From the NCBI GenBank assembly GCA_021162505.1, contig JAGGYO010000165.1, positions 1 through 11,823 of the forward strand: a stretch of DNA of 11,823 bases, in the 5' to 3' direction. Position 1 is the stretch's first letter. Each line of letters opens with the position of its first letter. The translations under genes were made by a program, and so were the position numbers. A model generated the notes under the pieces. The model was not told the origin of the DNA. It made no database searches and saw only the letters and a list, made by a program, of their open reading frames with translations. This document shows positions 1 through 7,891 of this stretch, one piece after another. Source of the DNA: a bacterium (GTDB lineage: Bacteria; AUK180).

Positions 1-1665
1 CAATTATTCGATAAAAAACATAGGAAGAGTTCTTTTTCAAATGAAGATCTTTTGGACCTTCAATTTTTATTTTTTTACTCCTGGATAGATCCTATTGTAA
101 AAAGTGAAGATCCTTTTTTAAAGGATATTCCGCTAAGACCACATTTCACCAATGAGGATAAGAACAAATTGTGGTCCATTATTGAGGGTATTTTAGCTAA
201 TTTTTTCCCTCTTATTGAGGAATTAAAGGAAAGGGAGAATATAGAATTCACTTTTTCTCCATATTATCACCCTATTTTACCATTATTGATGGACACGGAT
301 TGTGTTTCATCATTGAATATAATGAAACCGAAAATGAGGTTCTCATATCCTAAAGATGCCCGCGATCAGGTGGATATGGCATTGAAATATTCTCACAAAC
401 ACGATTTGGATATCAGGGGCATGTGGCCTTCTGAAGGGTCTCTTGATGAAAACAGTATAAATATGCTTAGAGATATGGGTATTGAATATGTCGGTAGCGA
501 TGAAAGGGTTTTAAGGGAGCTCATAAACAGAAATGATATAAGATCGGGACTTTACGATTTTAACGGTATGCCGATTTTTTTCAGGAATCGCGAACTTTCT
601 GATAGTATTGCTTTTAAATACAGGTATTCGGACGCACAGGATGCATCAAATATGCTCTTGAACACCGTATCTTCAGAGGACGGACTTACGATCATCATAA
701 TGGACGGCGAAAATGCCTGGGAATATTTTAATAATAATGGTTTGGATTTTTTAAATACACTTTTTGATCAATTGAAAAATGAAAATTATAGAACATATAC
801 ACTAAAAGCGGCAAATAATAATTTTCAGCATGGGAATTTAGACCGTTTTATCCCCGGAAGCTGGATAGATGTAGGTTTTCCTTTATGGATAGGCAGCGAG
901 GGAAAAAACAGATCTTGGGAAATGCTTTCTATCATCAGAAATAGTGTGACAGATGACGAGTTGGAAAAGAACCCTTTATTGAAAAAAGAACTGTATGCCA
1001 TTGAAGGTTCCGATTGGAATTGGTGGTACGATACCTTTTACGGGACTGATAATGAAAAGAACTTTGACTATTTATATAGAACACATATTAAAGATTTCAT
1101 AAGTATTGGTAAATTGAATTTGAACATTGATCTTGATATACCCCTGCAGAAGGCGCATGAAAGTATATATTACAGACAACCGGTAAGGTTTATCGAACCC
1201 TTGATAAACGGTGTGGATGATAATTTTTACGAATGGGTCTATGCAGGTTTTCTTGATACGAAAAATATTAGCGGGACCATGAAGGAAACACATTTGAGCA
1301 TAAAAAAAGTGTTCTTTGGTTTTGATATGGAAAATCTTTACTTACGCCTTGATTTTTCTCAGATCAATTTTGACAAATTGGCTATTTCTGTCTTTAAGGA
1401 TAAAATAAGAAGAATTGACATTGATCTTGCCAATGATAATGTATTTATTAATGATGAAATGACGGATAAAATAGTATTTGCTATGGATGAGATCATTGAA
1501 ATGAAAATTCCATTTGACATTATAAATATTGAGAAATCGCGGGAATTTATGTTCAATATTACCCTTATACAGAACGAGAGGGTGATGTCCGTGATACCTA
1601 CTTTTTCTCATATATCCCTTGAACGCCCAGATGAATATTTTCAAATGAAAAATTGGAGGGTCTGA
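1..1665 (+). CDS. Glycoside hydrolase family 57 protein, 5'-truncated by the window
   Basis: The frame is open from base 1, so the N-terminal start lies upstream; the TTG at 52 sits inside the conserved segment SNEDLLDLQ and is not the start. The 554 visible residues match the (beta/alpha)7 barrel of GH57, whose retaining members act on alpha-glucans (alpha-amylase, 4-alpha-glucanotransferase, amylopullulanase types). Counting from the codon at 52, visible motifs are SPYYHPILPLL (69-79), GMWPSEGS (123-130) with the nucleophile Glu128, MDGENAWEY (217-225) with the general acid Asp218, and EGSDWNWWY (318-326). The C-terminal part contains VFFGFDMENLYLRLDF, typical of the beta-rich C-terminal domain of the long GH57 proteins. 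The usual N-terminal His-Gln-Pro motif would be in the missing part. It probably acts in the cytoplasm on glycogen or maltodextrin, but the substrate cannot be read from sequence. Its stop overlaps the next start (TGATG). Confidence 0.9.
   Translation, partial: QLFDKKHRKSSFSNEDLLDLQFLFFYSWIDPIVKSEDPFLKDIPLRPHFTNEDKNKLWSIIEGILANFFPLIEELKERENIEFTFSPYYHPILPLLMDTDCVSSLNIMKPKMRFSYPKDARDQVDMALKYSHKHDLDIRGMWPSEGSLDENSINMLRDMGIEYVGSDERVLRELINRNDIRSGLYDFNGMPIFFRNRELSDSIAFKYRYSDAQDASNMLLNTVSSEDGLTIIIMDGENAWEYFNNNGLDFLNTLFDQLKNENYRTYTLKAANNNFQHGNLDRFIPGSWIDVGFPLWIGSEGKNRSWEMLSIIRNSVTDDELEKNPLLKKELYAIEGSDWNWWYDTFYGTDNEKNFDYLYRTHIKDFISIGKLNLNIDLDIPLQKAHESIYYRQPVRFIEPLINGVDDNFYEWVYAGFLDTKNISGTMKETHLSIKKVFFGFDMENLYLRLDFSQINFDKLAISVFKDKIRRIDIDLANDNVFINDEMTDKIVFAMDEIIEMKIPFDIINIEKSREFMFNITLIQNERVMSVIPTFSHISLERPDEYFQMKNWRV
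1655..1660 (+). promoter_or_regulatory. Ribosome binding site fixing the ThiD2-fusion start
   Basis: GGAGGG lies 4 nt before the ATG at 1665. It rules in that ATG over the in-frame TTG at 1653, which would place the Shine-Dalgarno sequence inside the coding region. The site is within the last codons of the GH57 gene, so translation is probably coupled. Confidence 0.7.
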
Positions 1666-2630
1666 TGAAGGGTTCAATAGCCAGGATCATTGATGCGAAT
1701 ATGAACCGTATCACAGAGGGGTTGCGGGTAATTGAAGAGCTATTCAGATTCTATCTAAATGATCTGGAAAAAACTAAATTCACGAAGCATATACGCCATG
1801 ATATAGTAAAGATATTAAAAAAAACATATGATAATATTGAACTTTACTTATCGCGGGATATCGTCAGAGATGTTGGAACTGAGATAAAAAGTGACGATGA
1901 ATTGGTAAGAAGCGGTATCGAAGAGATATTCTTGACCAATGCCGGAAGAGTAAAAGAAGGTCTTCGTGTAGTGGAAGAGTATTTAAAGACCATATTTCCC
2001 AATGAAGCAAGAAAGATCGAGAAATTACGCTATGAATTTTATGATTTTGAAAGAGAAGTTGCAATTATATTAAAGAGAAAAGAACCGGAATTCTATAGAT
2101 CGCATATTGGATTTGCCATAAACCCCAATGATGATCTTGAAAGCGCTATTTCACATATAAAAAGTAATAATATAAGGATTGTAAAGTGCTGTTCTTTAGG
2201 TGATGAAGAGAAATTTATAGAAATGATCACAAGGTTGCAAAGGCATTATGATGGCTATATCTATATTGAAGATAGTATTAAGATCGGTCTTATAACTCGG
2301 GTATCAGGTATTCTGCTGACCTCAAAATTACCAATGAAAGAACTCGTAATTAATTTGAAGGATCACTTTATTTTCGGGTCAACTCTTCTACAATCGGATT
2401 TACAGCATATGGTTTTTATTGAAAATGGTATGGATCATATCTTGAAAGAACTTAAGCATATTGAAAAATTAAAGATCGAACACCCGAATATTCGGCTTAT
2501 TTCCCAGTACAATAAGGATAATGAGAAACTACAATTGGAATTATTTAAAAAAGACATTATAGATATATTACTTTTTAATGAAAAAAATTTGACAAAAAAC
2601 GAAAATATTATTAAAATAACAAAGGAGTAA
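1665..2630 (+). CDS. ThiD2 (HMP-phosphate kinase type) domain fused to a degenerate ThiE-like domain
   Basis: The 321-residue protein has two parts. Residues 1-135 match the ThiD2 family, a hydroxymethylpyrimidine-phosphate kinase unrelated to ThiD and often fused to thiamin-phosphate synthase. Signs are RIIDANMNRITEGLRVIEE (7-25), RDIVRDVGTE (64-73) and a second NAGRVKEGLRVVEEY (92-106), which repeats the first motif. Residues 147-305 resemble a ThiE TIM barrel in layout only: IED (201-203) for the usual IND, GILLTSKLP (215-223) for GVHLGQxDLP, FGST (237-240) for IGxSTH, and GMDHI (255-259) for GADYIG. The pyrophosphate/HMP-binding QLREK strand reads RIVKCC, the TxTK loop is missing and the AIGGI strand reads LISQY. 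The C-terminal half is therefore probably not an active synthase, and a working ThiE would be needed elsewhere. The gene overlaps GH57 by 1 nt and is followed 2 nt later by thiC, supporting a thiamin role. The ThiD2 call is firm; inactivity of the second half is inferred. Confidence 0.83.
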   Translation: MKGSIARIIDANMNRITEGLRVIEELFRFYLNDLEKTKFTKHIRHDIVKILKKTYDNIELYLSRDIVRDVGTEIKSDDELVRSGIEEIFLTNAGRVKEGLRVVEEYLKTIFPNEARKIEKLRYEFYDFEREVAIILKRKEPEFYRSHIGFAINPNDDLESAISHIKSNNIRIVKCCSLGDEEKFIEMITRLQRHYDGYIYIEDSIKIGLITRVSGILLTSKLPMKELVINLKDHFIFGSTLLQSDLQHMVFIENGMDHILKELKHIEKLKIEHPNIRLISQYNKDNEKLQLELFKKDIIDILLFNEKNLTKNENIIKITKE

Positions 2631-2632
2631 AT

Positions 2633-3961
2633 ATGACTCAAATAGAATTGGCAAAAAAGGGAACCATATCCAAGGAAATGGAGAGCGTAATTGCTCAAGA
2701 GAACATTTCCGGGGAATTCTTACTTAATGGCCTTAAAACGGGTACTATTGCAATTCCTGCAAATAAATTACACAAAAGAGAAAAATATATGGGCGTTGGC
2801 GCCGGTCTTTTAACCAAAGTGAACGCAAATATAGGAACTTCATCTGATGCGGTGGATTATGGGTATGAATTAAAGAAATTGAAGGTCTCTATTGAAGCGG
2901 GTGCTCATGCTGTTATGGATCTTTCAACAGGCGGTGACATTGATAAGATGAGGCGTCTGGTCATTAAAAATTCTTCTATTGCGGTTGGAACGGTACCAAT
3001 ATACCAGGCAGCGGTAACTGCTGTGGAAAATGGAAAATCAATTCCCGAAATGACTGAAAAGGAGATACTTGAAGGCATATTTAAACATATTAAGGACGGA
3101 GTCGATTTTATTACTATTCATGCAGGAGTTACAAGAAATGTTATCAAGCAGTTGGTAATGCAGGAACGCTTGAACCTTATTGTCTCAAGAGGCGGCTGGT
3201 TCCTCACCGGCTGGATGATGAAAAATAGAAAGGAAAATCCCATATATACTCATTTTGATGAAATACTCGATATGGCAAGGGAATATGATGTTACCCTATC
3301 ATTGGGTGACGGACTTCGCCCCGGTTGTACTGAAGATTCTACGGATAAACCCCAGGTCGAAGAATTGATAATATTGGGGGAATTGACAAAAAAAGCATGG
3401 GCAAAAGATGTTCAGGTGATCATAGAAGGTCCGGGGCATATACCGCTGGATGAAGTGGAAATGAATGTTCAGCTTGAAAAGAAGCTTTGTTATAATGCAC
3501 CTTTCTATGTATTGGGTCCTGTTGTTACGGATATTGCACCGGGATATGACCATATTACTTCCGCAATCGGCGGAAGTATCGCAGCAGCCGCGGGTGTTGA
3601 CTTTTTATGTTATGTAACACCAGCAGAGCATATCCGGCTTCCGAGATTGGAGGATGTTAGAGAAGGTGTTATTGCCACCAGGATAGCAGCTCATGTTGGG
3701 GATATGGTCAAAAGGAAAGATTCCAGGAAATGGGACCATGATATGGCAAAAGCAAGAATATCCCTTGATTGGAAGGAGATGCAGCGTTTAGCCATTGATC
3801 CTGACAAATTCAGTAAAATGCGCGGAGAATCACAGCCCGAGGATGAGGATGTTTGCACGATGTGCGGAAAATTCTGTTCAATGAAGGGATTAAAACCTTA
3901 TTTGACAGGAAAATACGGTAATGTATTGGAGTTATTAGAGGATGAAAAAAGAAAACATTAA
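2633..3961 (+). CDS. thiC: Phosphomethylpyrimidine synthase (ThiC)
   Basis: ThiC is a radical-SAM enzyme that rearranges aminoimidazole ribotide into HMP-P, the pyrimidine precursor of thiamin. The 442-residue protein is the short form, lacking the long N-terminal domain of the enterobacterial enzyme. Conserved blocks are VNANIGTS (63-70), MDLSTGGD (95-102), GTVPIYQA (119-126), DFITIHAGV (158-166), SLGDGLRPG (223-231), EGPGHIP (265-271) and TDIAPGYDHITSAIGG (299-314). The C-terminal 4Fe-4S motif reads CTMCGKFCSMK (408-418), so the cysteines are C408, C411 and C415, one residue closer than the classic CX2CX4C. The start ATG is preceded by AAAGGAG with 5 nt spacing. The upstream ThiD2 gene would use its product. 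The paralog BzaF (hydroxybenzimidazole synthase) is the main alternative, but the thiamin neighbour makes ThiC more likely. No TPP riboswitch precedes it. Confidence 0.93.
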   Translation: MTQIELAKKGTISKEMESVIAQENISGEFLLNGLKTGTIAIPANKLHKREKYMGVGAGLLTKVNANIGTSSDAVDYGYELKKLKVSIEAGAHAVMDLSTGGDIDKMRRLVIKNSSIAVGTVPIYQAAVTAVENGKSIPEMTEKEILEGIFKHIKDGVDFITIHAGVTRNVIKQLVMQERLNLIVSRGGWFLTGWMMKNRKENPIYTHFDEILDMAREYDVTLSLGDGLRPGCTEDSTDKPQVEELIILGELTKKAWAKDVQVIIEGPGHIPLDEVEMNVQLEKKLCYNAPFYVLGPVVTDIAPGYDHITSAIGGSIAAAAGVDFLCYVTPAEHIRLPRLEDVREGVIATRIAAHVGDMVKRKDSRKWDHDMAKARISLDWKEMQRLAIDPDKFSKMRGESQPEDEDVCTMCGKFCSMKGLKPYLTGKYGNVLELLEDEKRKH

Positions 3962-6236
3962 AAGTGTTGGAAGATCGGTAAAACGAATTGATGCAGAAGA
4001 AAAAGCCAGGGGAACATCTCTATATGTAGATGATATCAAATTCCCCGGTATGCTCTATGCCGGCGTGTTCAGATCTCCTATTGCTTCGGGAACCATTATA
4101 AAATTGGATATTACCAAAGCGAAAAAGGTCAAAGGTATCGTTACCATACTTACCTATAAAGATATTCCCGGAAAGAATCTTGTGCCCGTGGTATTCAATG
4201 ATCAACCGCTTTTGGTGGAAAAAGAAATAAGATATGTTGGCGAACCGATTTGTCTTATTGCAGGTGAGAGTAAAGAAATTATAAAAAAAGCAATATCTCT
4301 CATTGAACTTACGGTAAAGGAACGAAAACCGGTACTGTCAATAAAAGAGAGCTTAAAGAGCAAAAAAGCGGTGAATCCTGAGTATAAGGACAATATTCTG
4401 CAATACTATCCCATCGAAAGGGGAAAAGTGGATAAAATATTTAAAAAAGCACATCTTATAATTGAGAACGAATATGAAACCAATTATCAGGAGCATGCTT
4501 ATTTGGAAACACAGGGAATGGTAGCATTGGAAGAGATGAACGGCATAATGACCCTTTACGGTTCAATGCAATGTCCCTTTTATGTTCAGGAAGGTGTCGC
4601 AACCGTATTGGGTACCGATTATAGTAAGGTCAGTGTAAAATTAATGACCACCGGCGGTGCTTTCGGCGGTAAAGAAGATGTTCCGAGTATCATCGGTGAG
4701 ATCGCCGCATTACTCTCAAAAAAGACAAAAAGACCTATTAAGTTTACCCTATCCCGGGAAGAGGATATTGAGACCATGAGCAAAAGACATCCTTCATATA
4801 CAAAGTACAGATCGGCTTTTGATAAGGATGGTAAACTCGTTGGTGTAGATATTGATTATTATCTTGACGGAGGCGCATATTCCACATTGTCCCCTATTGT
4901 CCTATGGAGAGGTGTAATACATGCCATAGGTCCGTATGACTGCGGGAATGTGAGAATAAACGGTTATGCCATGGCTACAAATAAGGTTCCATCCGGTGCT
5001 TATCGCGGATTCGGCACACCTCAGATAATCTTTGCTGCAGAAACACAAATGGATATTGCTGCTGAAAAATTGGGTCTGGATCCGGTAAAAATAAGGGAAA
5101 AGAACTGTTTTAAAAAGGGTAGTATTACATCCACCGGACAGGTGTTGAAAGAAAGTATCGGGATCTTGGATACCATAAAGAAGGGAAAAAAGAGTTTTAA
5201 TTACAGTGAAAGGAAAAAGAACACTGAAAAATTCAATAAAAAACATAAAAATTTAAAAAGAGGTGTCGGTGTCGCATCATTATTTTATGGCGTAGGTCTG
5301 GGTGCGCGAGGCGGTCCATTGCAAAAGGGAAGTGCCTTGGTCTCTCTATTTAAGGATGGATCTGTTCAGTTCTCCGTTGGGACTACAGAAATGGGGCAGG
5401 GTATGTACACTGTTCTATCACAGATTACGGCAGAAAGCTTTGGTATTTCATTCGAAAAGGTACATGCAACGAGGATATCCACTGAAAAGGTCTCTGATTC
5501 GGGACCTACCGTAGCGTCAAGAGCTACTTTTATTTCCGGTAATGCAATTAAAGTTGCAGTAAAACGCTTAAAAAAGAACTTAACGGAATTCATGTTCAAA
5601 GAAAAGATTATAAATTCCATGAAAAATATTGAATTCAAGAACAATAATGTTTATAAGAACGGTAAAAAGCTTATGTCCTTTACCGAACTTGCAATGAAAG
5701 CATGGTTGGGAAGAGTGAAGATGATAGAAGCATCCTGGTATTTACCGCCGGAGACCACTTATGATATAAAGGACGGTCAAGGTGATGCTTATGTGACATA
5801 TTCTTATGTAACGAATTTTGTGGAGGTTGAAATTGACCTTAGAACATACAGAACGCAGGTTATTGATCTTTTTTCCTCAGAAGAGTTCGGAAATGTTATC
5901 AATCCTCAACTTGCAGAGGGGCAGATAGAAGGCGGGAATGTTCAGGGCATCGGTTATGCTTTGTTTGAGAACACCGTTCTTTCAAAAGGCAAAATATTGA
6001 CCAATTCATTTTCAACATATACAATACCTACGATCTTGGATGTGGGTGAACTTCATCCTGTGATCGTTGAAAAAAAATTCAAGGAAGGTCCATTCGGTGC
6101 AAAGGGTATGGGAGAGATGCCCCTTATGGGTATTGCTCCTACCATAGGGAATGCTATCTATAATGCTATCGGGACCCGTTTATACAAGGTTCCATTTACC
6201 CCAGTGGAGGTTTATGAAGAAATTAAGGATAGATAA
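3942..6236 (+). CDS. Xanthine dehydrogenase-family molybdenum-binding subunit
   Basis: The 764-residue protein has the length and domain order of the large molybdopterin subunit of the xanthine dehydrogenase/aldehyde oxidase family, which hydroxylates heterocycles or aldehydes. The N-terminal domain begins GRSVKRIDAEEKARG and contains RYVGEP (97-102). Cofactor motifs are GGAFGGKE (238-245), GAYRGFG (352-358) and GTTEMGQG (480-487); the catalytic base is Glu725 in GAKGMGE. Gapless counting against remembered bovine numbering places Glu245 at bovine E802, Arg323 at R880 and Phe357 at F914, the residues that hold purines in xanthine dehydrogenase. This suggests a purine-like substrate but does not prove one. 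No FAD or 2Fe-2S subunit gene is adjacent, so partners must be encoded elsewhere. The start overlaps thiC by 20 nt, with GGAG ending 10 nt upstream. The 3' end overlaps gatC by 23 nt. No signal peptide is seen, so it is probably cytoplasmic. Confidence 0.9.
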   Translation: MKKENIKSVGRSVKRIDAEEKARGTSLYVDDIKFPGMLYAGVFRSPIASGTIIKLDITKAKKVKGIVTILTYKDIPGKNLVPVVFNDQPLLVEKEIRYVGEPICLIAGESKEIIKKAISLIELTVKERKPVLSIKESLKSKKAVNPEYKDNILQYYPIERGKVDKIFKKAHLIIENEYETNYQEHAYLETQGMVALEEMNGIMTLYGSMQCPFYVQEGVATVLGTDYSKVSVKLMTTGGAFGGKEDVPSIIGEIAALLSKKTKRPIKFTLSREEDIETMSKRHPSYTKYRSAFDKDGKLVGVDIDYYLDGGAYSTLSPIVLWRGVIHAIGPYDCGNVRINGYAMATNKVPSGAYRGFGTPQIIFAAETQMDIAAEKLGLDPVKIREKNCFKKGSITSTGQVLKESIGILDTIKKGKKSFNYSERKKNTEKFNKKHKNLKRGVGVASLFYGVGLGARGGPLQKGSALVSLFKDGSVQFSVGTTEMGQGMYTVLSQITAESFGISFEKVHATRISTEKVSDSGPTVASRATFISGNAIKVAVKRLKKNLTEFMFKEKIINSMKNIEFKNNNVYKNGKKLMSFTELAMKAWLGRVKMIEASWYLPPETTYDIKDGQGDAYVTYSYVTNFVEVEIDLRTYRTQVIDLFSSEEFGNVINPQLAEGQIEGGNVQGIGYALFENTVLSKGKILTNSFSTYTIPTILDVGELHPVIVEKKFKEGPFGAKGMGEMPLMGIAPTIGNAIYNAIGTRLYKVPFTPVEVYEEIKDR
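6206..6210 (+). promoter_or_regulatory. Ribosome binding site for gatC
   Basis: GGAGG ends 3 nt before the ATG at 6214, a short but usable spacing. It lies inside the end of the molybdenum subunit gene and supports starting gatC at 6214 rather than at the far-upstream ATG at 6151, whose extra 21 residues do not resemble GatC. Confidence 0.55.
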
Positions 6237-6519
6237 AAAATTACTTGACAAAATGTGTGATCTTGCAAAACTCGATCATGATCCCGGTGAGGAAGAGTCA
6301 CTTCTCAAGGATTTTGGAGAAATAATGGCGATGATCGAGACCATTTCCAATGTGGATTTTCCCATGAAGGACGAGAGAATGATATTTCATCAGGTAATAA
6401 ATCAATTTTCATCTACTAAAAAATATGAGTGTGACTCTGAGCAGATCATTGAAAAATTTCCGCATAAAAGGGACGACCAACTATTGTCACCTCCTGTTTC
6501 AGGTAATAATGATGAATAG
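6214..6519 (+). CDS. gatC: Asp/Glu-tRNA amidotransferase subunit C
   Basis: GatC is the small subunit that wraps around GatA and GatB and stabilises the tRNA-dependent amidotransferase. The 101-residue protein shows the family pattern: an N-terminal helix DKKLLDKMCDLAKLDHDPGE, a second helix LLKDFGEIMAMIETISNVD, and the extended C-terminal tail ending in the LLSPPVSGN segment that corresponds to the FKVP-like end of other GatC proteins. The sequence is divergent, as is usual for GatC, and the middle (residues 52-75) is not recognisably conserved. The call rests mainly on its position directly before gatA and gatB. It overlaps the preceding gene by 23 nt and gatA by 8 nt, which suggests coupled translation and balanced subunit production. 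Confidence 0.88.
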   Translation: MKKLRIDKKLLDKMCDLAKLDHDPGEEESLLKDFGEIMAMIETISNVDFPMKDERMIFHQVINQFSSTKKYECDSEQIIEKFPHKRDDQLLSPPVSGNNDE

Positions 6520-7891
6520 AATTACCTTTGACGGCATTAAGGAAAAGAGTTTTAAAAGTATAAGTAAACATATCAATGAAAATATTAAAAAGAACAATTC
6601 AAAATTTAATATACTCATAGAAAAATTCAATTATGATAAGAATCCTAATGGTGGGTTATTAGAAAATGTTCCAATTACAATTAAGGATAATATTTTTTAT
6701 AAGAACCATATTGCAAGTTGTGCATCAAATATTTTGAAAAATTATAGGGCTCCATATTCCGCTTATGTTGTGGAAAAGTTATTGGGTGAGGGTGCATTTA
6801 TTGTGGGAAGAACCAATATGGATGAATTTGCCATGGGATCTTCCACGGAATATTCCATTTACGGACCCACGAAGAATCCAATAGATCCAAAATTCGTTGC
6901 AGGTGGAAGTTCAGGCGGAGCCGCTGCATCCATTATTACAGGCATCGCATCCATTGCACTTGGAAGTGATACCGGTGGTTCCATCCGACAACCGGCTGCG
7001 TTTTGCGGTGCTGTGGGATATAAACCGACCTATGGAGTATTTTCAAGGCGCGGATTGGTGGCATTTTCATCATCGTTGGACCAGATCGGCATTATAGGAA
7101 ATAATGTCGGTGATATAGCAAAAAGTGCAGCGGTCATGAACGGTAAGGATCCACATGATCTTTCATCATATCTTGATAGAGAACTAAAGCATCTTGCCGA
7201 ATATGATTTTGATTCATATGAAGGAGAAAGAAAAATAATAGGTGTTATACATGACTTCAGTGATACTCCCATTTCCAAAGAAATAGAAAATTCATACAAA
7301 AAACTTATTTCAGAATTAAATAAGATGAATTATGAAGTTGTAAGCATCTTTCCTCCATTTTTGGAATATTCCTTACCTTTATATCACATTTTAGCCAATG
7401 CTGAAGCGGCATCAAATCTATCAAGGTACGACGGATTGAAATACGGTTTAAGCAATAATGAGGGAAATTATTTTGAGAGGGTCAAGAAGGCAAGAACGGA
7501 AGGTTTCGGAAGAGAAGTAAAAAGAAGGATCTTAGCAGGAACATTGATCACAAGCGAAGGATATGATATAGATCTATACAAAAAAGCACAGAAATTAAGG
7601 GTACTTCTAAAAAAGAACTATGATGTTTTATTCAGTACGGTAAATTTTGTTTTAATGCCGACAACACCCACCAGTCCCTTTAAACTTGGGGAGAAGATCA
7701 ATGATCCCATTGCAATGTACAATAATGATGCTTTTACCACAATTGCCAATATCATAGGTTCATGTGCTATTTCGCTCCCTCTTGGAACCACATCCGGCGG
7801 TTTGCCCATTGGTTTCCAATTAATGGCTGCTCCCAAAGAAGATGCGGAATTATTAAAATTTTCCTATAAACTAATGAAGGATCTGGGATGA
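6512..7891 (+). CDS. gatA: Asp/Glu-tRNA amidotransferase subunit A (glutaminase)
   Basis: GatA hydrolyses glutamine and passes ammonia to GatB for amidation of mischarged tRNA. From the ATG at 6512 it has 459 residues. The amidase-signature triad is complete: Lys58 in PITIKDN, cis-Ser133 in GGSSGGAAA, and the nucleophile Ser157 in GSDTGGSIRQPA. The spacings of 75 and 24 residues are those expected for the family. The conserved GRTNMDEFAMGSSTEYS (99-115) and GYKPTYGVFSRRGL segments follow. The N-terminal region is about 20 residues shorter before Lys58 than in typical GatA. ATG codons at 6509 and 6512 are both possible; upstream in-frame codons back to 6425 lie inside gatC and encode nothing GatA-like. 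An AGGT 7 nt upstream is a weak ribosome site, so translation probably depends on the overlap with gatC. Its stop overlaps gatB in ATGA. Confidence 0.95.
   Translation: MNRITFDGIKEKSFKSISKHINENIKKNNSKFNILIEKFNYDKNPNGGLLENVPITIKDNIFYKNHIASCASNILKNYRAPYSAYVVEKLLGEGAFIVGRTNMDEFAMGSSTEYSIYGPTKNPIDPKFVAGGSSGGAAASIITGIASIALGSDTGGSIRQPAAFCGAVGYKPTYGVFSRRGLVAFSSSLDQIGIIGNNVGDIAKSAAVMNGKDPHDLSSYLDRELKHLAEYDFDSYEGERKIIGVIHDFSDTPISKEIENSYKKLISELNKMNYEVVSIFPPFLEYSLPLYHILANAEAASNLSRYDGLKYGLSNNEGNYFERVKKARTEGFGREVKRRILAGTLITSEGYDIDLYKKAQKLRVLLKKNYDVLFSTVNFVLMPTTPTSPFKLGEKINDPIAMYNNDAFTTIANIIGSCAISLPLGTTSGGLPIGFQLMAAPKEDAELLKFSYKLMKDLG

Noticed and set aside
52..54. TTG as the start of the GH57 gene
   Set aside because: The frame is open and GH57-like upstream to base 1 (SNEDLLDLQ spans this codon), so the gene is truncated by the window instead.
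2589..2617. TTGACA-17-TAAAAT promoter-like pair before thiC
   Set aside because: Transcription would start at about 2624, inside the thiC ribosome site, and the A/T-rich end of the preceding coding region makes such a match likely by chance.
5302..5514. Plus-strand frame inside the molybdenum subunit gene, and minus-strand frames within the other genes
   Set aside because: They are shadows of strongly conserved coding sequence, with no ribosome sites and no family resemblance.
6425..6511. Extended GatA start at 6425
   Set aside because: The added residues overlap gatC out of frame and do not resemble GatA; ATG 6509/6512 fits the family better.
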